From: Dipylidium caninum
Taxonomy: Eukaryota > Platyhelminthes > Cestoda > Cyclophyllidea > Dipylidiidae
Direction: 5' to 3'
DNA length: 64,000 nucleotides
Assembly: GCA_017562135.1 (NCBI GenBank)
Contig: QEYB01000347.1
Location: 1-64,000, forward strand
Below the pieces are notes generated by a model. The model was not told where the DNA came from. It did not search any database and worked only from the letters and a program-made list of their open reading frames with translations. Made by a program: the position numbers and the translations under genes. Below are positions 37,331 through 50,335 of the stretch, piece after piece. Position 1 is the stretch's first letter. Each line of letters begins with the position of its first letter.

Positions 37331-37859
37331 GGCCTCCTCTGCCCCGCAAAAGTGACTTTCTGTGCCACTCTCACCGCATTCTCCCCTTCACGGCCGCTTC
37401 CTCGCAGTAGGCGCATTGCCTCCATTTTCCTACTTCGGAAGGAGAAATGGGAGCAGCAGGAAAGGAGGAAGAAGAAGGATCAGAGGTCGGTGGGGGGATG
37501 CCATTGAGCGTCTGAGGCTACGATGATCACACTCTTCGGATACGGTGTTTTAGTTTGTGACTGATTAAATGCCTATTCCTGTTACTTAGCATTCATCAAG
37601 CATGCTTCTTGATGGCAAATCCTCACCACCTCTGTGGAACCCTAGGGAAGGGTTGATCGGAAGGGGAGAACAAGTAGTTTAATGAGTGGACTTGTACCTT
37701 TTTCGTCAATTCATTCTAGACATTCGAAAACCAAATAAATCCATTCGTGTTCGCAAAGTACTGTTCCAGGCCTTTTTGCCCATTCTTTCGGAACAGTCGA
37801 TTTGCTCCAAAGAAAAGGAAGCAAAATTGCTATGATATCTTTGTTGGGCCATGAGGATT

Positions 37860-38440
37860 TGTATGACGGAACTGGAATGGTCGGCCTTTAGGAGGTCGCT
37901 GGTATTCGATGGCTGATGGTGACAGGTCGGACACCCAAGAGCCAATCAGGATGACAACCAATAAACTCGTGACTCGGGTCAGAGGACGAGTGGAGGTTAG
38001 GGAAAGACGAATGTCCAAAATGGGCGAATGAAAACTCGTTTGCTGTGTTTTCGGGTTTATATCCTTTCCATTACTACCACTCGCCTTTATTGTGTTTCGA
38101 CATTACGGATGGTCCAATCAGCTCAGAAGACACGTCCAGCTCAAACTTCGCCTCTACGGCCAACGGCGGCGACGATGAGGTCCCCGCAGACGATAGCGAA
38201 GAAGAGAAAAGTGGCGAAATAACCGAGAAAAACTTACGCAATGTCATGGTATAACTTGAAACACCTCTTCACAAAATCATAAAAATGCAGAGCTTCATGC
38301 TTCTACTCCTGAATGCAAGAAGAGTTGCCTCGCAAGCGGATGTGAATCGCCTCCATGTAGACTGAGTGAATCTTATAGACTTCTCAAGGAGAATTTTGAA
38401 GACTCTGAAGAGCCTCATCAAACAATATCGTCGTAACATC
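37860..38440 (+). repeat. R5 tandem repeat, second copy
   Basis: It matches both R5 blocks in the same order and orientation, 2 kb downstream of the first copy, without the central 300 bases. It reads as a direct duplication followed by decay. Confidence 0.65.
38140..38440 (+). pseudogene. Decayed R5 second copy of the acidic-protein frame
   Basis: The frame reads DDEVPADD and ITEKNLRNV in line with the first copy, then meets a TAA at about 38252. The bases after it still align without indels to the open frame of the first copy. It is therefore a disabled paralogue or exon relic. Confidence 0.35.
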
Positions 38441-38974
38441 CCCCACTTTCGGCACACACTCGCCACGCAGCAGCTGCCTTGGCCAGGTGAAGCGACTCTT
38501 ACAATGACATGTATTTTCCTCTGTTTTTTTCCTGCTTCAAATTCTCCCCTCCTCCAACTTTCGTCTCACATTTCTCCTCTCGTTCTCCACTTTTTTCAGT
38601 TGTACCACTAAGCATTACGTAATTGCACATTATCAACAGAAATGTTTTTGCATGGCGTGTAAGGGTACGTGAAGTGTTATAAAGAGGTGCTGACGCGGTG
38701 GCAATGATGAGGGAAGAAAATAATTGCATGAAAATTGTGAAGGAAAGTGCTAGCCTTACGGGATGGACAGGTAAGAACGCAACTCAGGGGAGTGTGTTGT
38801 CAGTTTCTTGGCGTGTAGGATGTCAACTCCCCGGTTGGAGAATGAGCCTCTGGAAAGATAAAACTGAAGGGTTGGGAGAACATAACACCAATGACGTGTT
38901 CATCCATAGGAAGAGTTCTGTCTCAGTAGCTTAAGACTACTCTCGCTGTGCTCCACGCCTCCCACCACGGTTGG

Positions 38975-40350
38975 CATCTTCAGCGTCGTAGATGCCAATT
39001 AACGTGGTAGATAGTCGCCACGTTGGCCCAACTCCGCAATTTGGTAACGCTGCATGTTGGCGGCCTTTTGCGATGTGTGATTAGAGAAAGAGAAAGTGGC
39101 TCGAGGGTGAAGTCGATGAGTGAAACAAAAGCGTGGATTCATGTGAGAATTAGTCAGTCAAGGGAAGAAGACGGATTCACTTCAAGACTCAGTCGCCCCT
39201 TGTGTACATCTGCAAACACTTTAGATTTCGTTTTGCCATCCATGATTTGTTAGTTTTACCTGTTTTCATTAAGCAATTTAATAAGGCGCATTAACTGGAA
39301 TAAATTCTTTCCACCTCATTCGCAACATACATGGCTGATTTACAAATTATGCTATCGCCACTCGGGGCGAACTTGATGAGTTAAGGCTAGTCAGCAACTG
39401 ACTGTTCTGTTTCCACTGGTCCACTCACTTCTACTCCACCACCTACAAGATGTCGCTCGTCATGGCTTCGTGGGCAGACGAGAGACAATTCATCGGTGTG
39501 TAGAATCTTATAGGTGATGGCCTCGGGCTTGTCAAGTCTGATTTATTCCTCTCGGTGCACAGAAACACTAGTGCTATCTCAATTCCCAAGATGATATAAC
39601 TCGAGTAGACTTAGTGCATTGGAGGGATACAAAGTATTTTGGCAGGCGGTCAAAGGGACGCAGTGAAACGCTTGCCAACCCCAAGCAGATGAGTGGTCAC
39701 TGCGGGGAAGTCGGTCTGACGTGGGAGCAGGGATCAGTGAGTGAATGAATTGCAGTTAGGTGAGCTCAACTTAAACAAAAGTCATTCCATGGACGAGTTG
39801 CAGTTAAGTGGACTCAACACGAAACTATAAAAATCGGTTGAGAAGAACGGTTCTGGGTGAGTGTCCTCGCAATGTGGAGAGTGTGTGCCTCGCAAGTTCC
39901 TCGCTGACCAGCATTTTCCTTCACAGCTAGTCATTGACGGAACCTTCAACCACCTGAATCTCTCCTTGATAACGACAACCGTCGCATCGAAGAGTTATCA
40001 AACGAAATAGTGTCAGTCTTCATCATATTCCAACGGTTTCACCTCACCGGCCGGATTGTGGGTATGAAGAAAATCTGCACATAAAATAGGGCCACAGAGG
40101 AAAGACAAGCCTACGAAAAGTTATCTTTTTGGAGGTAAAAGAAAGCGATTACAATGTGAATTACGCCGGCTAAGCTCCCTTCGCTTCCTCCATAGATCTC
40201 GTCCCAACTCATAATACCCGTTTTTAGAATGAGACTTTTTGAGAAGTCAGGCGGATGGAGAGAATTGGCAAATTAGTAATCACATTCCGTTTCCACCCTA
40301 GCCTGTTAAATCGTCGATTATGCGGGGTGTCCTGTATGAGTGGCGAATGC
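38975..40350 (+). repeat. R4 repeat, contiguous copy
   Basis: This single 1.38 kb unit contains both halves that are 2.7 kb apart at 24868-28975. The join here is near 39215-39222. I found no open frame of note. Its age appears similar along its length. Confidence 0.75.
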
Positions 40351-41435
40351 TCACAGCCTCATTATTATTTGTGTAATGCGTGCTGGCAGCTACGGACTCT
40401 CATTTACGCTCCCATTCACGTGCGACTGAAAACCATCAGAATTAGCGTCGATTCCAGGGGGTGTCATGGAATAACGACATCCTTAACAAGCGACGCAAAA
40501 TTGCTCGGACGACGATACACTCGGGCAGGCACTGACAATATCTTCGTTCAACACATCGTCATCTATCAACTGCTGCCTGCACTTCTTGACCTACCGCTGC
40601 CTGCCACAGACTCCCCGTCCTGTCGAATGGACTCAACTGGTAAACCTCAGTTCCAAGTGCATGAGTGTGTGCATTACATGCAGAAAGGAAATGCCTGTGC
40701 AGCTCGAAGCCTTCCCGCGTAGGTTCGGAAGACGCCGTTAGATCGCATTGTGTTATGGACCATGCGACAGATCTTCGTGAGTGCTGAGAGGTACTGGAAA
40801 TCGAGCTGCTGGGATCGTAGGGCTTCAAGGTTCTTTTTCATTAACCGATCACAGTACGTGTCGCCAATTTACAACATGAGCCTCAGTCCAAGCCTCTGAA
40901 GAAGCTCCCTGTAAAACGTGCGGCTTGGTGGAAAATAGTCCAGTGATATTGTATCCGCTCCCGCAATTCGGCAAATTTCGCTCACAAACACGGGACCCAG
41001 TTTAACGAAAAGAGTTGGCGTTTGAGCAACCTCTTCTGCCATGCCGCATAGCGTGCGTCTTCTAGTCGTCCTTGAGCATGTCATCGCGTGGGAACATTTG
41101 CCCTACCAACGTATTTCACAGTGGCTTTGTACAGTCGCACGTGGCACAAGTTTTCCGAGCCTGAAATTGATGCCGTGGTAAGTAGCTTAATGATTTTTGG
41201 TTCCTAAGCATGATTTCTGCAATCTTATATCTTCTCTTAATCCTGTCTGTCTCGTCATCCTTAGTCGCGTAGTGAGGGAACGCTAGATTTCGATAGGACG
41301 TGTGCTGTCATGTCGGGCCAAGAGACCACAGTTCTTCTGAGGGGGATGGAACCTAGAGACTGAGATTATGACAGATCTCAAAATATTTCCGCGTCAAATG
41401 AGGGGCTCAAGAGGCGGCTTTTGTAGCTGGGGGAA
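40351..41435. other. No gene recognised
   Basis: The 155-codon frame at 40255-40722 begins inside repeat R4 and has no family signature, so I treat it as chance. Confidence 0.35.
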
Positions 41436-41770
41436 GTGGAAGTGTCGGCGAAACTGGCGAATGAAAGTGGAATGGCCGAGGAGATTGGGGCGAAAGGTGA
41501 GATCGAATCAGAGTCAGTATGCTTGGCAGAAACCGAGAGGGAAAGTGACGCGTGGAGGGTCAAAGAGCAAAAGGCGGTGAAAATAGTGGTGGAAATAGAA
41601 ACGCAAACGGAATTGAAAATGGAAGCAGACATGAAAGCGGAGGCGACGATGGGGGCGGAGAGGAAGCAGGAAGACGAGCGGGAGAGAGGAAGAGGGGAAA
41701 ACGGAATAAACTCGAAAGAATCATTATCAGAGGTAGAGAAACAGAAGCAAAAGAAGCTGACGAATTGCAA
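41436..41770 (+). other. Purine-rich degenerate GAA/GGA tract with open frame
   Basis: The plus strand is about 330 bases of mostly A and G with loosely recurring GAAA, GGAG and GCGGA words. It keeps a glutamate/lysine-rich frame open within a longer one ending at 41966. Low-complexity purine tracts lack stop codons in some frames, so I do not call a gene. Confidence 0.5.
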
Positions 41771-41966
41771 CTTGTCTGGATATTCACCGGGGCAAAACGG
41801 CACGAAGGCTGTTTGCAGACAAAATGCTCAAAAGACAATACCCACTTTAATCAGTTGTGCGTGCGCACTTTCGAAACATAGCCCCCAATTCCCTATTCCT
41901 ACGATTGACTTGCCAACACAAAGCTTTCCACACTCACGTGGCACGGGAAATCGTTCATTTCCCTGA

Positions 41967-43729
41967 CTTCTGTAAACGGAATGTGTGCGTGTTACAATCC
42001 GTTGACAGTTATGCCAGTTATTCTGTAAATCTGCGCGACATATCACATGCAAACTAGTTCGCCTTCTTCTAATATTACAAGTTTCCCGCATCATTTCTTT
42101 ATTAATTTGTGTCAAATCTGGTCAACATGCGATGGAAACCTTCTGCGAGGCCCGTTATACCCGCATTCTTTGTCTGTAAATATGGTTTGCTCACTCTATT
42201 CACCTCTCGGCACTGCCTCAATGTGATGGACTCGGCGCGAAGTGTAGAGGGAGGGAGAGGGGGAGGTAGCGAGGGAGGGGGACGTAAATCGGACTACTGG
42301 AAGCTGGCAAATTAATCACGCTTTACACTCCTCTGTCTCCACATCGCTTTCTCATTCCCTTTCACTAGAGGTATTACAACCTCTACCCTGTCTTCTCGTA
42401 TCACTCCGTCAATTGGACTGCCTGATGGTCGCAACCTATTGTCACTAATTCAGTCTTCCAAAACTTTTCCGCCATTTTGCTGCGTGAGATGTCCTCCACC
42501 ATGAGTACTTCCCATTAACTCATCCATCCAGTGCTGCTACATTTTCGTGCAGCATTCCGTCACACAAGAGACACCTAACTTGCAGAATTTGCTTGTCGGT
42601 GAAGCTAAAAATATCTCTCGCTTTGTGGTACTCAGTTATTCAAGGTTACGCAACAACCGTTGTTAATTGGTAAAGGGCAAATAGGCAGCAAGAAAAGAGG
42701 GTAAGCTTAGTTATCAGGATCCAGCTTCGAAGAGGATCGGCTTGCTTGGACTCTTACTTGGCACTGAGTTACGTCAATGCAAATGAGGCAGACTAGTTCA
42801 TTCATTAGTGGGCAACTTCTCTCTCAAGACATTTACAACCTTCCTTTGGACACTTACTTTCGTGTAACTTTTTCTCTCTCCGCCCTGTACTTCCTTCCCT
42901 TCCCTCCTCGTACCCACCCTCGCCTCCCAGCAGCGTGGACGAAAGCAGCAGTCAGAGACGGTTCGGAAACCGAGTGAGTCGTGAGCCAAGTGCAGAGAAC
43001 GCGACATTCAGTGAATGGAAAGTCTAATGAGAGTGAAACGGTTCCTTGCCCTCACTCCGAAGGAAACCCTTCGCATCCACCAACGACTGTCATCTCAAAA
43101 GATTACAACAACTGTACTTCAAAATAAACCACTCGGGAAGGTGGCTAATAAGAATAAGTCATGCAGGTTAGTGTAAGGTTTCATTCAGCCATCCCAACAA
43201 GGAGTGTGCCTCTGCAGCTGTCTACAAAACATCGAGTCACGGCAAGTAACACACGCACACTTCTGAGATTGCAACGAACCCGTCGTCTAACCTGGCATTG
43301 CTCACGCGAATGTTAAATTTACCTGTTTACAATCTAGAGACCATTTCTTTGTCCGCAGTTAATTACTTATCAGGCGGTTCTTAAATTTTGCTCGTCAACA
43401 AACATTGGAGAAATTTTGCCGACACAAATGGCGACACGAGAAATACCACAAGCGCTCTCAGCCGATATCCAAATAAGAACAAAATACTGGACTGTAGTCA
43501 AAACTTGAGGGAAAATAGACATGTCCAATGCCATATTGTTTGTAAGTGCTAAAGAATTGTATAACGTATTTGTCATGTAACGAAGCGCATTAAAGTTAAG
43601 AGATTATGGATGTGGCAAATGAAGTAAAGTGAAACTGAAGATTGACATTGGCAATCTGGATGTCGAAAACAACGATTTGTCAATGGTGCTACCAGCCTCC
43701 CCACTGCTAATCACTTCTACCTCTCACAG
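41967..43729. other. No gene recognised
   Basis: Apart from the G-rich cluster at 42249-42281, only short frames are present. Confidence 0.35.
42249..42281 (+). other. G-quadruplex-prone cluster
   Basis: Five G-runs of three to five occur in 33 bases. One loop is nine bases. Confidence 0.5.
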
Positions 43730-44829
43730 TCTAGTTTGACACTGCTTCTTCCTCATCCTTCTTCAGTGCCATGCCAATTCTTCCAAGTCCTCATTGTACA
43801 CAAAGCATTGCCTACACTGTTACTCTCCTCTCTTCTATTTGCCTCAATTTCCCACTATTTTAACACCACCTTCACTCCGTCCCTCGCCGTCCTTCAACAA
43901 GAGATATTGTCTTTCTTGCGACAAGGCTTTGCGCACGCTGCCACCCACATCTTCAGTATTCCATTAAACCTCCTTCACTGCATTTTAACACTGCCTCCCT
44001 CACTCACTCCGCCCTTATGCCCTTCCGCAACTCTCGAGATCCCCACTTCTCCCCACTATACCCTTCATACAAAGCCTCAAACGCCAACATTTCCTTCTTC
44101 TATTTGTCATCATGCTTGTGTCCTTTGATGCACGTCAATCAAGGTCATTCGTCCCCGCTCTCTTGCACAGGTCCAACAAGCAGTCTATGAGCCATCCAGT
44201 CTGCCATATTTACAAAATGTGAGCTCATTCACAGTGACAGGACAAACTTTGCCAACACTTAAAACGCCCAACTCATATTCATGTCTTCAGACTGCAAGTA
44301 CTTTAAGCCAAGTGACATGGGGAAAGGAAAAAGTATCGAGTGAAAGGGCAAATTTCCTCTTTAGGCTGTCTGTTCTTCCCCGATGAAAGAAGAGGAGATA
44401 GGGGTGCATCGCTAAGAGGCTTCAATTGGATCTACACGCAGACGGGGAGAAAACAGACTTCATAACACTTCACCCACTATCTCCTTTTACAATTTCGATC
44501 AGTTTGTCTCAAGGCTAGGAGAGGTTCATGGTAGTATCTACGTTATAAATGACTCGATCTAGCGACCCTTCTTCGAGTAGAAGAAAGTGATTTTTCGTGA
44601 TTGTGCTAATTCGCCTGATATGTCGGACATTTGAATGCCTGATAAGGAGAGTGCTTTCTTCGACACGATGCCATTCACAAGTCAAATATTCACCTTAACT
44701 ATGCCATTTTAGCCAAACACTTACGTCAACAGACAAAAGTCAACTTAAACACTTCTTCCTCACGAGATATTCGCTCTGGTCCAGTCAATACTAATGCACT
44801 CTATTTCCAAGACATTGCTCACCCTGCTA

Positions 44830-44861
<32 letters not shown>

Positions 44862-45400
44862 TCCTCTTCTCAACCAGTCACTTCTACCTTCAACATTCTC
44901 ATTTAATATTGCTTCCCTCCCTCTCTCGCTTCACTCTTCTTCAACGCCTGTCATCATCTCTCCCCCCAAATATAACAAATACCCCCACATGACATGCGCA
45001 CATACATCACACCTAACTGAATAGGGAGAATTCCCACATTCTCAATGAAGCCACTACCAGATTACAAATGTCCACATAAGTATACCAATGGTATAACACC
45101 CACGCCCACTATGCGAAACGCAAAGCCAATCAATCCACCTACTTACCTTATAATTCCTCCTCACTAAACACTCTACAATAGACCCAGAGGTACATCAAGT
45201 CCACATACTAAGAAGAACAACCTTTTATACAAGAGACTTTACAAGTAGCCAATTACGACTATCACATGCACACAGCCGATTGCCTTTAGAACACAATGCT
45301 CTCACCACTCATCTCCCACTCTCAGTTCCTTCACTGCCCTCGCGCACTCATGCAAATCGCATATGCACGCGCCAGGGTCCGTTGAGAGCTAAGAGAATTG
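43730..45400 (+). other. C-rich, G-poor strand-skewed region
   Basis: The plus strand is strikingly poor in G over 1.7 kb; some 60-base lines contain only one to five G. Open frames here are serine/proline-rich and caused by composition. No gene or RNA is recognised. Confidence 0.6.
44830..44860 (+). repeat. (CTGC)n microsatellite
   Basis: Nearly eight perfect copies of a four-base unit (CTGC/CCTG) lie within a C-rich, G-poor region. Confidence 0.9.
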
Positions 45401-45659
45401 TTTCATAAAAATATGTGCTACCTGAGATACTGTGTCTTCCCCGCTAGTCGCCGTTTAGAACAATTTTCTCGTTTGTCCTGCTTTCCAGGGTACGAAACCC
45501 CAGTAAAGTGGTCTGTGCACTTGGCGTACTATGAAAATATGCCCTGAGGACACTCATATTGGGAGAAGATCTTTTGCTCACAATTATAACATCCCACAAC
45601 TTCGTTACTTCAGTGGGACAAGTCGAATGTCCCTTATACTTCAATGTACTTGACTCGGT

Positions 45660-46850
45660 GCAAGTGTAGATGCTGGGATGTTGCATGGTGGAATTGAAGA
45701 AGAGAAAATCACGGAGAAATATGTTTCCATTGAGTAGAAAGCGGGAAATGGGGTTGAGGAGAGTCTCGTGATAGCAATGAATTGAGCGAAGGCTGGTGTG
45801 GCTGTATGTCATGAATGCGGTTGAAATAGCCGAAAAGCAGAGTGTGATCGAGCTAAGCAGTGGGAGTTTTGCACGCGAATCGCACTTGTCAAATTTGTGC
45901 TCGAAATGGGAGAAAAGGGGGAAGTAGGAAAAGGGAGTGCCGATGAATGCGGGTGATGTTGGGTTAAATGCTTTACAAAATATTGCATTGATGAGGCGAA
46001 AGTGGTGTATGATCGAGCTACATGGCTTAGAAATCGCAATGTGTACTTTGTACGCACAGCAGAAAAATTAGAACATTGGATCAGCTAGAAGGGGCCTTTC
46101 AACTGAAGGAAATTTGACTCGGTCCCAAGTGCAGAGTGAGGGGCATATTTTTCTTCGCCGCTTAGTGTGTGCTATGAATGACCGTGTCTTTGGCCTATGA
46201 CGGTCTCCTTGATTGGGTAAACTGCCACTCCGATTAACTGGTAATTTGACGTTCTCGGGAAGAAATGGTTCTGAGGTTGGCAATTTGACGTGTTTTTCAT
46301 ATGAGACCTCACAATGAACAATGTCGACCTGAGAAAGAGTTGGCTTTTATGGTGTTTCCGAGAAGAAAGAACTCCACATAATTTGGACCTTCCGCTCCAT
46401 ACGGTGTCTCTCGTCAAGCCGTCCGGGCTGCAATCTTGTCCCTTTAGGTCACAGTTCTGGGGCGATAAGAATGGTGGTGTGGCATTTACATGAAAGTGGT
46501 CTCTCTACCTGGATAGTAAACTCTTTGCTGCTTGCCTACACTACGCAGCAGGCTACTGACAAATTGCAATTAGAATGCTTTGTGTCTTTCACTAACATCA
46601 GCAAAGAAGATGGCAGTCGGGAATAGAGGAAGGAGAGAGACATAGGGGAAGGAATCTGCAATGAGGCGTCTATATAAGTATTCATTGCAGTAGGCGAAAA
46701 ATGGAGAAAAAAGGACATTGTTGACCAAATATATGAGTGAGAAGAGTGAAGAAGATGGGAAATAGGCGTCTGGCGGGCAGGGAGGCGGGTCGGGGACCAT
46801 GACACTCACGTGGAGATGGTGATGTTGAGAATGCTAGTGGCGAACGATGT
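45660..46850 (+). other. G-rich, C-poor skewed region
   Basis: The opposite skew to the preceding region is clearest at 45660-46060 and 46480-46850. The minus-strand frames here are short and of low complexity. I find no gene. Confidence 0.5.
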
Positions 46851-46984
46851 CCCTTTCTTCTTACCATCAAACCAATCTGCGGAGAGGAGAGATCACTGCC
46901 TGGGGCAAGTTCATGACATATGCATCGCGACTGCAATTGTGGGTAGCGAAGAGACCCTTAGGCAAACGCTTCTGTCTATGCGGT

Positions 46985-47135
46985 TATCTCCGCAACTTAC
47001 TCCGACGCAACCACAACAATCGATGACCCGGTGGAGTGTATGCAGTCGCTGGCCAAGAAAGCAACAATGCGGTAAGCATCCGCGCATCTTAGGCGTAATT
47101 ATCCGCCGCCAAAGCGAAGATACTTTTGCTGTAAC
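46985..47135 (+). repeat. R8 repeat, copy a
   Basis: AACAATCGATG, AAAGCAACAATGCGGTAAGC, ATCCGC and CCAAAGCGAAGATAC match the reverse complement of 50140-50260 in the same order. Confidence 0.45.
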
Positions 47136-50114
47136 TGTTGCTCCATAAGCGGGGCAAAAGGAGAGCTTCCGTTTGTTGCTAATGCCGGTCTGATACGAAG
47201 CTGACATGTCAAGGCGCTAGGTGGTGGTATCGTTTTTGAACTCCAAACAGGCTTTCCAACTGTTTCCTCTCGTCCCCGCGTCCTCCATCGTCAACTCTCT
47301 TGGGCCCTAGCCACCACCCGTCCGCCCCCCGCCCTGCGAGAGCTCGTGTCCGTGGAGGAATTATTAGTGATCCTGAAAGGTTACCTCCTGAAGGTGTAAA
47401 TTAACAACGCCTGAGCCTCTTGTCTGCTCTAAACAGTCCGACCCTCTCCTCTGGCCAGGACGGTATGTGCCACTCCGGCGTTATACAGCCAGCAGGCTTG
47501 TTAATTCCCTGCAGTGTTGAACTTTTTTTCGGTGGTCGGTGTTGGGAAAATGAGTCGCATAGTTGGGGGACTCCGAAGAGAAGGCAGGACGGTGGAAACT
47601 GGTTTGCCTAGTTCGTCCCCGCCATCTATCAGGGCCTCGCCTTGTGCTGGCATATGGGCAACCGATTGCTCCTCGCCTGCATAGTTGCCCTCATACTTTA
47701 GAAGGCCTAGGTAGTCTTCGGAGTGCGTTGTTGGTTCTGGCGTTCAAGTAATAATTTGACACTTAAGCATTTTGTGGGGACTTAGCAGTGCGCCTCGCAA
47801 AAAGTCCTTTTTCAACTGCCAAGGTCTGCGTGCCCCGCACCTCAATGCATGAGAGGTTAAAATACTGGGTCAACTTTTCTGTCATTTTCCAAGATCACGG
47901 AAGTGAGGTGCGGGCAGAGTGGTTGACACGAGGCTGTAGCAGAGTCTGGGTTGTTGGTGGAGCTGGCAACGTTGAGGTGTAGAGGTTGCCAAACCAGGCT
48001 CAGGTCCAAAGTTCCCTTTCGCCTCACTTCGGGCTATGTCCCTGCCATCGCACCGTCATTGCTGCCAAACTAACAAACCTCGTAGCATTGGCGTTAGAAT
48101 CGGCCTGTGGTGCACAAGGACATTAACCTGGCAGTGAACTGCTCGGTGAGCTACAACTGGGTTGCCAGCGAAAGAAAAGAACTTGTGGTTTCTCATGGAA
48201 AAGTCTGTGTGAAATTCAACCAGGCCCCACTCTAAGTCCAACTCCTGCCTGGATGGCGATGGAGGCGGAGGGGAGGGGAGGGGAGGTGAAGGTAAGTGCA
48301 GTGGCCCTTGAACAAGCAGCCGATATGAACGGTCGGTCTGTTACTCCGCACTGCTGTTGTCTGGTCGGCAGACGGTGGCGGCAGTTGTAATGTTCGCGTC
48401 ATCCAAGTGGCCGCCTCTGGGTTTATTCCGATTACAGAGGGAAAAGAGACGAACGCTCGACCCCCTAAGCCGCGGTTTAGTGGTGGTGATGACCACAAAC
48501 CGTAGTGTATGGTCGTGGAGTGGGGCGGTGGCCGCCTACACGGAGAGTGGCGACGAAGAGGTGCTGGAATGACTGACCCGAACTGATGCCCACGGGAGGC
48601 GAGCAAAGCTTGGGTTGGTTGCTAAGACGGTGGCGCTGAGGAGGTGGACGGGAGGAGGCTGGGGAGGACGGATTTGTCAGCATGACAGGTCGGTGGACCT
48701 GTTTCACCATGGACCCTCAGTTTCGGGCGCGTCAACACTGGCGCTTTCTCGGTGGAGAGACGCACTGTCGTTTCAGCCTTTCTGTGTACTAATTGCTCGG
48801 CATTATGTGGCTTGCAGAGAAGAAAACAACATGACTGGCCTGTGTGTGCACTTACTCCCCCCTGCTATATTTCATCACGAAGTGAAAGATGCGCCTGTTT
48901 GTAGATGAGAAAGCGACCTCTCCATTGCTAGAAGTGGTGTTGACTAAACTACTGTGTGGAGGACACCAGACGTGCGGATTACCAGGCAAATTAATTGCGG
49001 TCTCATGTAACTTTTAATGGGTGGCCACAGGACTTGCTCCTCAGCGTCAGAGTCAGCGTCGAGACGAAAGCGTGTGCGCGAGACTGGAATGGAGGCCTGG
49101 GTACCTTTCACAGACGGGTAGTTGCAGTATCAGCGCGCTGGTGTCCATCAGCAGGGAGCAAATAATACCGCTAGGGGTTAAGTGAGTTAACGGTGATGAT
49201 GTCAAAGCGATATTTGCCACAACAACGGATCACGAGCTGTTAGGCGGTTGGTGGGCTAATGGCTAGGCTGACGGGGGCCTCATCACGCCTTCATTTCTCG
49301 GGGTCATTAGCAGCGCAGTACATGTTCGTACGAGAAATGTGACTTCCTCACCGGCATTCAATTAACCAGCACTAGCGGCTATGGCCTTACTGCGCTAAGC
49401 AAATTAGGCGAAGTGGCGCATCTCCCGGCAGAGTGTAGGCGGTTGGACAATGGATTTACAAAACAAATGTTGGTGCGTGCCATGGGGGACAGCAACACCG
49501 GCGTCCGCGACGAAAGATGATGCGACGCAGGTGCTGCTGCCTCGTGCGCGTCGTTGAATAGATGTGGCAATCAACTGATCGTGGCGCGGCAGAGGGGGGA
49601 GGAGATGTGGAGACTGGCGATGCACACAATTTGTTTCACGACTGCTCCCTCCTGTCACCCGTGAAACTTTCCCTTTCCCATTTGGACCACAGCCATACGG
49701 TTTTAGAGGAATCAGGCACGTAAATTAAAATCTGCATTGTAAATGCTAACTTCTCTCTTCAACGATGCAGAGTTCAGTGTAGGCGCTTTAACTACTGCCA
49801 CTCTGGGCGACGGGGAGGATGGGCGTTTGCTGCCCTGTTTCCTCCCGAATGCGGCGCTGAGTGGTGAGGCTTTAGTCGAGCCTCGACGCCTCCTTCCAGC
49901 CACTTCGGGCTTCCGTTCGCCTTCTCTTACCCCATCAGGCGACGTGGCAGCAGCGCGGCTTACTTGGCACCCACACTGATTTATCCACGGACTGTGTACC
50001 TCGCTACGGAGCCGGAGCGTCATGTTCCACCGATCAAACAAGTAAATCGGAATCGCGCTGAGGTCACGTCAATGGAGGTCTGGACACCAAGTCGCCTGAC
50101 ATGGCTTCATCACA
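47136..50114. other. No gene recognised
   Basis: The region is GC-richer than its surroundings, with GGAGGGGAGGGGAGGGGAGG at 48267-48286. The minus-strand 124-codon frame at 48232-48606 is proline/arginine-rich and has no domain. Confidence 0.3.
47305..47334 (-). other. Weak G-quadruplex motif
   Basis: Four C-runs of three or more have loops of 9, 5 and 1. It is weaker than the others because of the first loop. Confidence 0.4.
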
Positions 50115-50335
50115 CTCTCACACAGCAGCGGTATCGCCACTTTGGCAGTGGATGTTTACCGCATCGTTGCTTTTATGACGAGCGCCGACACACACACCAC
50201 CAAGCCATCGGTTGTTGTGTTGTGCTGGGTGGGGGAGGGGAATGCCGTGACAAGCAGAAACAAACCATGTGTCGGCTGTGCCGGGCACCGACCCCCGTCT
50301 TTGCGGCGATAGCTCGAACTTGGTGGTGGTGACTC
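50115..50335 (-). repeat. R8 repeat, copy b (inverted)
   Basis: The reverse complement reads AACAACCGATGG, AAAGCAACGATGCGGTAAAC, ATCCACTG and CCAAAGTGGCGATAC. It extends further than the aligned part of copy a. Confidence 0.45.

Noticed and set aside
40255..40722. 155-codon frame with several cysteines
   Set aside because: It starts inside repeat R4 and has no motif or partner exon. The length is within chance expectation.
41436..41966. 176-codon open frame, one of the longest in the window
   Set aside because: Its first two-thirds is a purine-rich low-complexity tract, which is stop-poor by composition. The rest has no family signal. Not called as a gene.
43736..44128. 130-codon frame rich in Ser, Pro, Leu and Thr
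   Set aside because: It lies in a C-rich skewed region where such peptides arise from base composition, and has no splice or start evidence.
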